Shown one piece after another: positions 13,547 to 20,123 of a stretch of DNA of 23,919 nucleotides. How positions within the stretch are numbered: the stretch's first letter is position 1; each line of letters starts with the position of its first letter. The stretch covers positions 1 to 23,919 of the forward strand of contig JAGGSE010000162.1 of assembly GCA_021159225.1 (NCBI GenBank). The letters run 5' to 3'. A model generated the notes under the pieces. That model saw only the letters and a program-made list of their open reading frames with translations. It searched no databases and was not told the origin of the DNA. A program made the translations under genes and the position numbers. This DNA is from a bacterium (GTDB taxonomy: Bacteria; Patescibacteriota; Minisyncoccia; Minisyncoccales; JAGGSE01).

Positions 13547-14088
13547 TGCAGGAAGGACATGCTGTAGAAGAGGGATATGAGGGTGGAGTAAACCAGACGT
13601 ATGAGGAAGAAACACAGGTTGCTGAGCTCTCAAGGTGGATTTTAGACCTTCATGATTACATTGATGAGATTGAACGCAGATGGCGAGGTGTGGAACTCAC
13701 AGCAAGGGTGAGAGAGGATGGAACGCTTGTGGAGGAAGAGGTCAGGGTTTCAGAGCCCCTGATGAATGAGGAGGGCATCAAGCACTTCATTTCTACGCTC
13801 CGTTCTCTCGCAGACAAAACACATTTGCTGGCTAACTACACGAAGCAGGAGGCAGATATTGAGTGCTTCTGGTTTGCGTTCTACATTAGAGGGGACATTT
13901 TCAGGAACTTCAAAAAATACGGTATCACAGCCAAAAACAGGGATGTGGTTGCAGATACTTGCATACGTATGGCAAAGGCGATTTACAGCAGAGCTGTTGG
14001 AGGACAGGAAAGAAAAATCATCGGTGTGATGCACAAGATAAGAGAAGTTATAGGAGGGCAGAGAGAGGAGAGGGGGTTGTTTAGATGA
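13543..14088 (+). CDS. Hypothetical helical protein
   Basis: The 181-aa protein has an acidic N-terminus (residues 1-28), then helices (SRWILDLHDYIDEIERRWRG), a beta hairpin with an Arg/Glu-rich turn (VELTARVREDGTLVEEEVRV), and further helices (HFISTLRSLADKTHLLANYT, FYIRGDIFRNFKKYG, CIRMAKAIYSRAVGG). No membrane segments occur. ATG 13543 is followed at once by ATG 13546, which has better spacing from GGAGGA. The soluble, conserved-looking core ahead of several small membrane genes suggests a virion-assembly or packaging partner; no family is recognised. Confidence 0.75.
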   Translation: MMQEGHAVEEGYEGGVNQTYEEETQVAELSRWILDLHDYIDEIERRWRGVELTARVREDGTLVEEEVRVSEPLMNEEGIKHFISTLRSLADKTHLLANYTKQEADIECFWFAFYIRGDIFRNFKKYGITAKNRDVVADTCIRMAKAIYSRAVGGQERKIIGVMHKIREVIGGQREERGLFR

Positions 14089-14315
14089 GCAAACTTTGGG
14101 GTCTTGCCATTCTGTCTTTCATCTGTTCAGTTTGCGTGTTCCTTCACACTTCCTACGAGGCATATCAACTTGAAAAATTTTACAGAAACTGTTTCTGTGG
14201 ACGTTCTCTGAGCGTTGAATGGAGTATATTTAAAAAGTATGTGCTCGGATTTGCGTTCTTCTTGCTCAGTATATTTCTTGGTTATAAATCAAATAGAGCA
14301 GAGGGGGTTGTTTAG
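14085..14315 (+). CDS. Small two-TM membrane protein
   Basis: The 76-aa protein has TM helices at ~5-23 and 49-66, with a short loop holding two Cys (NCFCGRS). The ATG overlaps the stop before it. Translation depends on an odd AGAGGGGGTTGTTTAG leader that recurs word for word ahead of the next gene (19-bp repeat at 14069-14087 and 14300-14318). It starts a run of five tiny membrane genes. Confidence 0.7.
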   Translation: MSKLWGLAILSFICSVCVFLHTSYEAYQLEKFYRNCFCGRSLSVEWSIFKKYVLGFAFFLLSIFLGYKSNRAEGVV

Positions 14316-14579
14316 ATGTGGAAGGAAACAAAAGAGAAAATAGAGGAAATCTCTTGCCTTATTGCGTTTCTTGGTTTTCTTTTTGGTATCCCTCTTCTTG
14401 TAATTCTTAGCTTTTTCATAACGCCTGCTGGAAATAGCCACATAACCTGCACTATCCCAGGATGTATCTCCGCTGAGGAAATATGGAAACAGGAACGCAT
14501 AGCTATTTTAATGATTTATGCCATCTTTTACTCAATACTCATTTACGCAATAAAATATCCGCCGTGTGTGGAGGAGTGA
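14316..14579 (+). CDS. Small two-TM membrane protein with exposed Cys loop
   Basis: The 87-aa protein has TM helices at ~13-37 and 62-80. The loop between them (GNSHITCTIPGCISAEEIWK) carries two Cys that could form a disulfide outside the cell, and the C-terminus ends in PPCVEE. The ATG follows the previous TAG directly. It is similar in topology to the preceding protein but not in sequence. Confidence 0.7.
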   Translation: MWKETKEKIEEISCLIAFLGFLFGIPLLVILSFFITPAGNSHITCTIPGCISAEEIWKQERIAILMIYAIFYSILIYAIKYPPCVEE

Positions 14580-14583
14580 TTAG

Positions 14584-14751
14584 ATGAACGTCATCACAAC
14601 CTGTGTATGCGTCGGGATGGGTGCGGTTGCCCTGATAACTGCATATCTGTTTGTCAGGGAGCCCGATAATTCACGGGAGGTCGCCCTGACGCTTCTGGTA
14701 ATAATGGCTGTCTTGATGTGGATTAACAGGATTGGAGGGAGAAAAGAATGA
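14584..14751 (+). CDS. Tiny two-TM membrane protein
   Basis: The 55-aa protein has TM helices at ~5-24 and 33-48 separated by a charged turn (REPDNSREV), with a basic end (RIGGRKE). The ATG has ribosome site GTGGAGGAGTGA at 14568-14579. Size and topology recall the two-helix capsid-like proteins, but the sequence differs. Its stop overlaps the next ATG as ATGA. Confidence 0.7.
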   Translation: MNVITTCVCVGMGAVALITAYLFVREPDNSREVALTLLVIMAVLMWINRIGGRKE

Positions 14752-15038
14752 GCTCTTTGTTCGTTTATCCCCTTGATTGGAATTTAAACTTGCTTTGGAT
14801 ACTCCCGTTTTTTGGCTTGGGGTTTTTTTCTGGCTACGTGTGGCTGTATATAAGGATGGGGCTGAAGAAATCTCTTGCTGTGGCTTTCTTCTTAGTCTGG
14901 TTACCATCTGCATGCGTTATGAGTACTGTTGACTGGCACAGTATCTCTTTCTTTCTTGCAAATGCGTCTTTCTTTTTTGGAGGGGTAGCAGGTGTCTGTT
15001 CGTTTTTGCACAATGAAAAAAGGAGGAAAAGAAAATGA
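14748..15038 (+). CDS. Three-TM membrane protein
   Basis: The 96-aa protein has hydrophobic helices at ~15-35, 42-58 and 65-87, rich in Phe and Trp, with a very basic end (HNEKRRKRK) that should face the cytoplasm or virion interior. The ATG lies in GGAGGGAGAAAAGAATG, a strong ribosome site. No family is recognised. Confidence 0.75.
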   Translation: MSSLFVYPLDWNLNLLWILPFFGLGFFSGYVWLYIRMGLKKSLAVAFFLVWLPSACVMSTVDWHSISFFLANASFFFGGVAGVCSFLHNEKRRKRK

Positions 15039-15244
15039 GCTGGAAAATTTTTTTCTGTGTCTGGCTAATTTCGATGATGTCTGCAATTCACACAGGACAT
15101 GGAGATATCTTCTTTTACTCTACCGGGCAGATGCTCTATCTGCTCATTATGACGTTCATCATAGAGAAGGTGTGGAACAAGATAAAACACAGAGTTAAAA
15201 ACGCATTCAAAAAATTTTTGGAGGAGTGGTATGGATGGGAATAA
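15035..15244 (+). CDS. Small membrane protein with basic amphipathic tail
   Basis: The 69-aa protein has a short hydrophobic N-terminus (KIFFCVWLISMMSA, 4-17), a second hydrophobic segment (~27-45) and an amphipathic basic helix (KVWNKIKHRVKNAFKKFLEE) ending in WYGWE. The helix could sit on the inner membrane face or bind DNA. The 3' end overlaps the start region of the next gene. The ATG is preceded by AAAGGAGGAAAAGAAA. Confidence 0.7.
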   Translation: MSWKIFFCVWLISMMSAIHTGHGDIFFYSTGQMLYLLIMTFIIEKVWNKIKHRVKNAFKKFLEEWYGWE

Positions 15245-16074
15245 GCTCGATTAACGTCTGGATATACCTTTTTGGTTTTTTGGTAGCCGTGATTTTTTTG
15301 ACGAAAAAGGATAGAGCAACACAGATTCCGTTATGGAAAAAATACTACAAGTTGTTACTATATAGAGGAGCGTACCCAATCAAGGTGGCAATTTTCATCG
15401 AAAAGGCAAACAACTACACAATGAAGAGAGACTATGGCAAGTTTTACAAGAGCAAGAAAGGTGCAAACTTCGTAAAACTGCTGTTTTCAAACGTTGTCAT
15501 TCCAGTCAGTTCTACAGGTGTGTTCTACGATTTTCGAAAAAAACCTGATATAGGGGAGACTGTGATGGCTTTTGACGGCTCCGACATTGAGATTTTGAAA
15601 GAGGACAGCAACGCAATTCCAAGAGAAATTAATTTATCACATCTCTGTGATATAGACAACGGGGAGTGGCTCTTTTTGATTTACACAGGAGATACGTATG
15701 CTCCAATCAGACTGCCGAGACTCAAGGAAGTTGAAAAACAGGTTGAAGTGATTTCGGAGGACTGGAAGGAGTGGTTCATTCAGGGCGTTAAGGAGGATTA
15801 CCACAGGCTCATAACAAAAGGGGAGTTCTGGCAGAAATACGGTGGATTCATCACAACTTCCTTGCTCTTTGTGTGCGTTCTGATTACAGTGTATGGACTG
15901 ATGAAAATAAGCGGAGACCTTGCAACCACAACGCAGACTGTGGCAGGGCTAAAAGAAAGTGTGAGCGATTTCACAGCAAGCGTGAAGGGTGCCATGCAGT
16001 CAGTGTCACAGACAGCACACCAGACCGCACAGGCAACTGCAAACGCTACTGCAAAGGCTCCTCCTCCTCATTAA
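15235..16074 (+). CDS. Membrane-anchored protein with Ala/Thr-rich tail
   Basis: The 279-aa protein has an N-terminal TM (~7-22), a soluble domain of ~170 residues with strands and helices (YRGAYPIKVAIFIEKANNYT and later GEWLFLIYTGDTYAPIRLP), and a second TM (~206-223). The tail of ~50 residues is built of Ala, Thr, Gln and Ser (QTAHQTAQATANATAKA), ending in PPPH. The tail has 4-3 hydrophobic spacing and may form a long coiled stalk. The longest frame begins at GTG 15226, but ATG 15235 has the better distance from GGAGG (15220-15224). It lies before the ATPase and may be its membrane partner in DNA packaging or extrusion. Confidence 0.8.
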   Translation: MGISSINVWIYLFGFLVAVIFLTKKDRATQIPLWKKYYKLLLYRGAYPIKVAIFIEKANNYTMKRDYGKFYKSKKGANFVKLLFSNVVIPVSSTGVFYDFRKKPDIGETVMAFDGSDIEILKEDSNAIPREINLSHLCDIDNGEWLFLIYTGDTYAPIRLPRLKEVEKQVEVISEDWKEWFIQGVKEDYHRLITKGEFWQKYGGFITTSLLFVCVLITVYGLMKISGDLATTTQTVAGLKESVSDFTASVKGAMQSVSQTAHQTAQATANATAKAPPPH

Positions 16075-16092
16075 TTTTTTGGAGGTGAGATT

Positions 16093-16524
16093 GTGGCTCG
16101 GTATAGGGCTCCTCCTCCACATCCCGGGAGGACAGACGTTTATGTGAATCCTGATGGCACTATAAGAATTGGTGCCATGATATATCCTGCCATCCTGACG
16201 TATGAACAGGCATTCTTAGAGGGGGATTATCAGAGAGCCATCAGGGCAACAGAGGCAGTGTATACAATAATTCATCAAAAGGTGCCGAGAGAACTCAAGG
16301 AAGAGTGGATAGCTCTCAAAAAAAGGCACTCCAGCATACAAAAAGTCAAAAAGGGAAAGCTAACATTAAACATTTTAAAAACACAGGCTTATGAGGCTGG
16401 AATGTTGATAAATAAAATACTTGATGCAATCTCTCTATATCCCGAAAGCGAGTTCAAGAGCGTAACTGAAGTGTGCGAAGTTATGGCTGTGGAGGATACA
16501 TCAGATGCCTCTGAAGAAGATTAA
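16093..16524 (+). CDS. Hypothetical protein preceding the ATPase
   Basis: The 143-aa protein starts at GTG with ribosome site GGAGGTGAG at 16081-16089. A Pro-rich N-terminus (RAPPPHPGRTDVYVNPDGT) is followed by a helical domain with two or three long helices (TYEQAFLEGDYQRAIRATEA and a Lys-rich helix near 72-90) and an acidic end (VEDTSDASEED). The helical part looks TPR-like but is too short to be sure. It overlaps the ATPase gene by 20 nt, so joint function is likely. Confidence 0.75.
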   Translation: MARYRAPPPHPGRTDVYVNPDGTIRIGAMIYPAILTYEQAFLEGDYQRAIRATEAVYTIIHQKVPRELKEEWIALKKRHSSIQKVKKGKLTLNILKTQAYEAGMLINKILDAISLYPESEFKSVTEVCEVMAVEDTSDASEED

Positions 16525-17506
16525 CCTCGGTGGAGACCTTGGAAAGGTTACGCCAGAAGAATTGGGTTTAACCCCTGTGGATAAAAAGGAAAAAAAACCT
16601 TGGTGGAAGGTTTACCGAAATTCGGAAGGAAAAAAAGTAATCATCTTCCCAAATCCACATCTTTACTACATTTACAATGAGCTCAAAAACAACTTCAATC
16701 ACTTTCACGCAATTGTGGGAAGGCCAGGAAGTGGCAAATCCTATCTCGCTCTTGCAGAGGCATATTACACAGATGAGACGTTTGATGGAAGTGTGCTTTT
16801 TGAGAGAGTAATCTTTCCGAATGAGGTAAACACCTTAAACCTTGATGACGTCCCAAGAAGAGGGGCAATAATCTTCGATGAGATGGGAGTCACAGCGTAT
16901 TCGAGGGAATTTATGAGCTTGAATAATAGACTTTTAGGAAAGCTATTTCAGATTTGCAGACACAGGAACCACTTCATCATTCTCACTATGCCAAATCTCA
17001 ACTTTATAGACAAGACTGCAAGGGATTTGCTGAATTCTGTGGCAATTACACAGAGCTACTCAAAATCTGCAAATACGCATATTGCAAAAGTTTTCACATA
17101 TATGAGAGATTACATCACAGGAGAAACCAGAAAAACGTATTACCGTGTTAGTGTAGATTTTTCTAAATGTGTGGCAAAACGGTTACAGTTTAAAGGAGCT
17201 CCCCGACACATTCAGAGGGAGTATGAAAAGGTTTATTCCGAGAAAAAGGCAAAACTTGAAGAGGAATTGCTCGGAACGTATTCTCCGAAAGCTGTGAGTA
17301 GAGGGGTAGAAAAGAAAGAGAGGAAGGAAAAGAAAACTAAAGCAGAGCTAATTATGAGAGAAGCAAAAGAAATCTTAAATGCAAGAGGCGAAATTACAAA
17401 CGAAGACATTGTTAAAATAATGACTAAGTATAACGCAAGTATGAACTATGCGAAAGGGATCATAAATCTGCTCAGTAAAAAAGCTAAACACACCTCTTCT
17501 CTTTGA
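16505..17506 (+). CDS. Zot/FtsK-HerA-like P-loop ATPase, probable genome packaging or morphogenesis motor
   Basis: The 333-aa protein has Walker A GRPGSGKS (72-79), Walker B AIIFDEMG (121-128) and a sensor strand FIILTMPNLNFIDKTAR (157-173) typical of Zot/FtsK-like viral ATPases. ICRHRNHF just before it contains the arginines usual for this group. The C-terminal third is Lys/Glu-rich and ends in a winged-helix-like segment (GEITNEDIVKIMTKYNASMN, ~296-315), suggesting DNA or partner binding. Similar ATPases occur in spindle-shaped and other membrane-containing archaeal viruses, where they are thought to drive packaging or assembly. Start ATG with GGAGGATAC; last gene of the plus-strand operon. 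A membrane-remodelling role is the alternative. Confidence 0.9.
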   Translation: MPLKKINLGGDLGKVTPEELGLTPVDKKEKKPWWKVYRNSEGKKVIIFPNPHLYYIYNELKNNFNHFHAIVGRPGSGKSYLALAEAYYTDETFDGSVLFERVIFPNEVNTLNLDDVPRRGAIIFDEMGVTAYSREFMSLNNRLLGKLFQICRHRNHFIILTMPNLNFIDKTARDLLNSVAITQSYSKSANTHIAKVFTYMRDYITGETRKTYYRVSVDFSKCVAKRLQFKGAPRHIQREYEKVYSEKKAKLEEELLGTYSPKAVSRGVEKKERKEKKTKAELIMREAKEILNARGEITNEDIVKIMTKYNASMNYAKGIINLLSKKAKHTSSL

Positions 17507-17677
17507 TACTATTGGATATATTCTTTCGTATAAAATCTACGGTTATTCGTAGAAACTCTACGTGTGGCATTTGGAACAAAATGCCACAAATACCTCTGTC
17601 CAAATTCGTTCAAAAATGGACACTCTGAACCACAATCCTATCAAAAGATTTAAATAAATATAACGCCAAGTTATACC
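17507..17677. promoter_or_regulatory. Intergenic region with three inverted repeats and a leaderless promoter
   Basis: Inverted repeats in order: TCTACG-GTTATT-CGTAGA (17536-17553) with a further TCTACG at 17557-17562; TGTGGCATTT-GGAACA-AAATGCCACA (17563-17588), a perfect 10-bp stem; and TGTCCA/TGGACA (17597-17622, 14-base spacer). A TATA box TTTAAATA at 17649-17656 lies about 26 nt before ATG 17678. The 10-bp stem lacks a T run, so operator, mRNA end structure or second origin element are all more likely than an intrinsic terminator. Confidence 0.65.
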
Positions 17678-18076
17678 ATGCAGATCTTTATCGGAACCGT
17701 GCTCGGATTCTCTTTAATTGCTTTCATTTGTGCGTATCTCGGTATGAAGTTTTCCGAGATGAATATCAACTATTTTAAAATCACAAAAGAAAATGCTATC
17801 GAATTCGTGGCTCTGAAAACTCTTTTTCTTATTTTATCCATCTTGATGATTGTTTTAACCTTATCTGTAATTGTGGCTGGAGTTCGGGGGACAGCTTGGG
17901 AGTATCATGTCACAAATGACACCGCCGGAGAAACTAATATAACGTACCACAGTGCTATCGAGAACTACGGGATGGTGGATGTGACGTTTTCGCTCTGGAT
18001 ATGGGTGCTGGTTGTGACCGTTTTTATTATGATTGTAGCTCTGATTTATCAGGTGTTAAAAATGGTTTCAAAATAG
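17678..18076 (+). CDS. Three-TM membrane protein, leaderless
   Basis: The 132-aa protein has TM helices at ~3-24, 46-68 and 105-126. The extracytoplasmic loop between the last two (~70-100) contains sequons (NDT, NIT) in TAWEYHVTNDTAGETNITYH. The gene is monocistronic from its own TATA box and has no ribosome site. The next gene is convergent, with only 6 bases between stops. A surface-exposed loop and single-gene promoter would fit a virus protein that alters the host membrane, such as superinfection exclusion, but that is speculation. Confidence 0.75.
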   Translation: MQIFIGTVLGFSLIAFICAYLGMKFSEMNINYFKITKENAIEFVALKTLFLILSILMIVLTLSVIVAGVRGTAWEYHVTNDTAGETNITYHSAIENYGMVDVTFSLWIWVLVVTVFIMIVALIYQVLKMVSK

Positions 18077-18082
18077 TGTAGT

Positions 18083-18832
18083 CTATAAATGCTGTTCTCT
18101 GATTAATCTTTCTATTCTTTCTTTATAAAACTTAAAATTTTTTAATTTTTGTTCTTGTGATTTAGGAAGATATCCCTTTGCGTTTGAGTATGCTCTGTTG
18201 TTCCACTTCCATGCTTGCGAATCAGCAGAATACAACATATTGAATATTCTTGTGTCTTTCAAAAATCTAAAATCTATACCAAATCCGTGTAATTTTGCTT
18301 TTGTGTTTTTTCTGACTAAACTTATTATTCTTCTTGCTTCATCTATCTTTTTCCTTACACAAAGAGAACCTATTGCCATAACGTCTGTTTCTATCCCCTG
18401 CTCTTTGATTCTATCAATAGAATATAAGTACTCTTCTCCTTTGTATCCCTGTACTACCATCACCCAGTTTATTTCTTCATGCTCTAAACATTTTATTGCG
18501 TTTTCTATTGTTTTATCGATTCTTTCCCTATTTGTTTTTAGATTGCCCTTACGTACAACGTCTGATTCACAAGGGTAGTCCATTACCGCTGCGTATTGTG
18601 GCTCCTCTTTTTTTATTAATGAAACGTACTGCCCAACAGAGAAGGGGTACTCTCCTGTTTTATAAAAAAAAGAGAAACCACCAGAATCAAGAAAAACCTC
18701 TTTCACATTCTCATGTGTGTGCATTTCTCTAAATCTCTTTCCTCCCCATAACGTTGCTGCAGAAATTAAAACATAAGGATAGTCTATTTTTCTATCAACG
18801 GAGCTTCCATCCAGACCAAAAAAGAACTTCAT
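18083..18832 (-). CDS. dpdA: DpdA-like TGT-fold enzyme, predicted 7-deazaguanine DNA modification
   Basis: The 249-aa protein matches the tRNA-guanine transglycosylase/DpdA fold. Seen motifs are FLDSGGFSFF (catalytic-pocket Asp49), the VMDYPCE loop (Asp85), VVQGY (126-130), AIGSL (153-157), HGFGID (182-187) and SADSQAWKW (202-210), the last diagnostic of phage DpdA rather than tRNA TGT. It lacks the PUA and zinc domains of archaeal TgtA. DpdA exchanges guanine in DNA for preQ0 or a relative, shielding it from restriction. No preQ0 genes are in this window, so the precursor would come from host archaeosine synthesis. Start ATG 18832 (AGAGGTGCC upstream; ATGA overlap with the previous stop); 21 more residues are open upstream. 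Confidence 0.85.
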   Translation of the reverse strand: MKFFFGLDGSSVDRKIDYPYVLISAATLWGGKRFREMHTHENVKEVFLDSGGFSFFYKTGEYPFSVGQYVSLIKKEEPQYAAVMDYPCESDVVRKGNLKTNRERIDKTIENAIKCLEHEEINWVMVVQGYKGEEYLYSIDRIKEQGIETDVMAIGSLCVRKKIDEARRIISLVRKNTKAKLHGFGIDFRFLKDTRIFNMLYSADSQAWKWNNRAYSNAKGYLPKSQEQKLKNFKFYKERIERLIREQHL

Positions 18833-19164
18833 TCTGGCACCTCTCTCAAAATCACATGCAACGTGAATACTACTTCTCCATTCTCGCATACACATGGAGT
18901 TTCTATGGTCCTGTGCTTCCAGTCATTGAGAAAATCCCCATCCACTCCGTAAAGCGTTTGACACATTGTTGAGCACATCTGTTCACACTGCTGGGCGTAA
19001 CTCCCCTGAAAGTAGGGGAGGGGCTCGTATGTTGCTATGAAGAGGTAAGCTATGAGCGTGAGGGCGATCACAAGGGTGGGGTCTGTGAGATATATAAAAA
19101 AACTGACAATTTTTTTCGGGCAATTTTCAAAAAAACGGTAGGGGTTTTTGTGAAAGTTGGACAT
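18829..19164 (-). CDS. Single-TM Cys-rich protein before dpdA
   Basis: The 111-aa protein has a cytoplasmic basic N-terminus, one TM helix (~27-45) and a C-terminal exposed part with Cys in a CEQMCSTMC pattern (~60-68) and CVCENG (~91-96). It could be held by disulfides or bind metal. It is coupled to dpdA by a 4-nt overlap. The ATG has no ribosome site; a TATA-like ATAATATAAA at 19181-19190 (minus) lies some 20-25 nt upstream, so the transcript is probably leaderless. GGGTGACCC-like dyad DNA lies between. Confidence 0.7.
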   Translation of the reverse strand: MSNFHKNPYRFFENCPKKIVSFFIYLTDPTLVIALTLIAYLFIATYEPLPYFQGSYAQQCEQMCSTMCQTLYGVDGDFLNDWKHRTIETPCVCENGEVVFTLHVILREVPE

Positions 19165-19208
19165 AAACGTGGGTCACCCCTTTATATTATGTCTCCATCT
19201 CTTTTATT
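19165..19208 (-). promoter_or_regulatory. Probable leaderless promoter for the TM/dpdA pair
   Basis: On the minus strand, AT-rich ATAATATAAA (complement of 19181-19190) is followed by GGGGTGACCCAC and then ATG 19164. No Shine-Dalgarno is present. Spacing is slightly short for an archaeal promoter, so confidence is modest. Confidence 0.4.
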
Positions 19209-19634
19209 TCACTCATCCTCTTGCCTCTGTAACAGTTCTGGGTTCTCGTAAACGTTGCCAATTACTTCTATTTTGTAATATCCAAAGCCAATTACCTCCA
19301 TTTCATCATCTTCAACGTTATCTATATTTCCTTCTCTCACTCCAAAAGCACCTTCTGAAAAAACCACATATCCGATTCCTCTATCCATAAATCTGACAAT
19401 GTCCCCTTCCCATATTTCTTTTCCGTTATCATCTTTTGCTCCCGTATACTGTCCAACTGTCTCGGGGTACACCTTACGCCATATTGAACCCTCTCTATCA
19501 AAGATATACACGTTTTCTCCATCACAGTGTAAATCTCCTTTTACCCATGCTCCTCCTCTCATTTTTTGTTTTCCATTCTCTTCAACATATCCGTTAAATT
19601 CTATTCCTCTAAATTTTCTTTCTTCACAATCCAT
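19209..19634 (-). CDS. YopX-domain protein
   Basis: The 141-aa protein carries the YopX-family core: KFRGIEFNGYV at the start, VGQYTGAKDDNGKEIWEGDIV (about residues 60-80), then a beta-rich stretch (IGYVVFSEGAFGV) and the end motif IEVIGNVYENPELL. YopX proteins are common in phages and some archaeal viruses; their molecular role is not known. They are usually seen among early or replication genes, as here. The ATG has ribosome site TGGAGGTGAAAAG. Near-perfect conservation of the 'GqyTGlkDknGkeIyEGDiv' block makes the call secure. Confidence 0.9.
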   Translation of the reverse strand: MDCEERKFRGIEFNGYVEENGKQKMRGGAWVKGDLHCDGENVYIFDREGSIWRKVYPETVGQYTGAKDDNGKEIWEGDIVRFMDRGIGYVVFSEGAFGVREGNIDNVEDDEMEVIGFGYYKIEVIGNVYENPELLQRQEDE

Positions 19635-19652
19635 CTTTTCACCTCCATCTCT

Positions 19653-20123
19653 TTATTCACATTCAAAATCTTCTACCTCCCTCTTTTTATATTTGCTCCT
19701 CAACACAAGTTCCTCTCTTGTAAAAATACCGAGACCGAGTGAGCGAATCAATTCTGCGTAGGAAAGGAGATACTCCGCAAGGAAGGGAAGGGAAACGTCA
19801 AGAACGGCATAGGCATAATCTACAAACTCTCTCCTGTTTGCAAGTTGTGAGATAACCTTTGTCACGTCTGCCTCCTTGAGCTCTATTGAAAAAAACCTCT
19901 TCTTTCCTGTTGGAGTGTGTGTAAGCAGCAAGGCGTCGAATTCAACTGGTCTTTCCTCTCCACACTTCACAAGAACGTTTTTGTAAACATACTTGATTTC
20001 AACATTGTGGCTCACTTCAATCTCAGTCAATATTTTGGTTGTAAGAAGATTGTTCTCTTTGTATTCTCTCAAAGGCTTATCCTTCAAAATTTTTGCTATT
20101 TTATTGATTTTTCTCACCCCCAT
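19653..20123 (-). CDS. Predicted PD-(D/E)XK nuclease
   Basis: The 156-aa protein has the order Glu34 (LTEIEVSHN), Asp63 (PVEFDALLLTH), Glu81-Leu-Lys83 (FFSIELKEADV) and Gln93 (VISQLANRREFVDYAYAVL). That is the Glu...Asp...ExK...Gln arrangement of restriction-endonuclease-like/Holliday-junction-resolvase-like nucleases, followed by the DYAYAVLDV strand typical of the fold. Start ATG 20123 overlaps the SF3 helicase gene by 23 nt. The substrate could be junction DNA, host DNA or recombination intermediates. The metal site is complete by eye. Confidence 0.8.
   Translation of the reverse strand: MGVRKINKIAKILKDKPLREYKENNLLTTKILTEIEVSHNVEIKYVYKNVLVKCGEERPVEFDALLLTHTPTGKKRFFSIELKEADVTKVISQLANRREFVDYAYAVLDVSLPFLAEYLLSYAELIRSLGLGIFTREELVLRSKYKKREVEDFECE

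Noticed and set aside
17563..17588. Perfect 10-bp stem as an intrinsic terminator of the ATPase operon
   Set aside because: It is followed by AATACC rather than a T tract, so the terminator reading is not supported.
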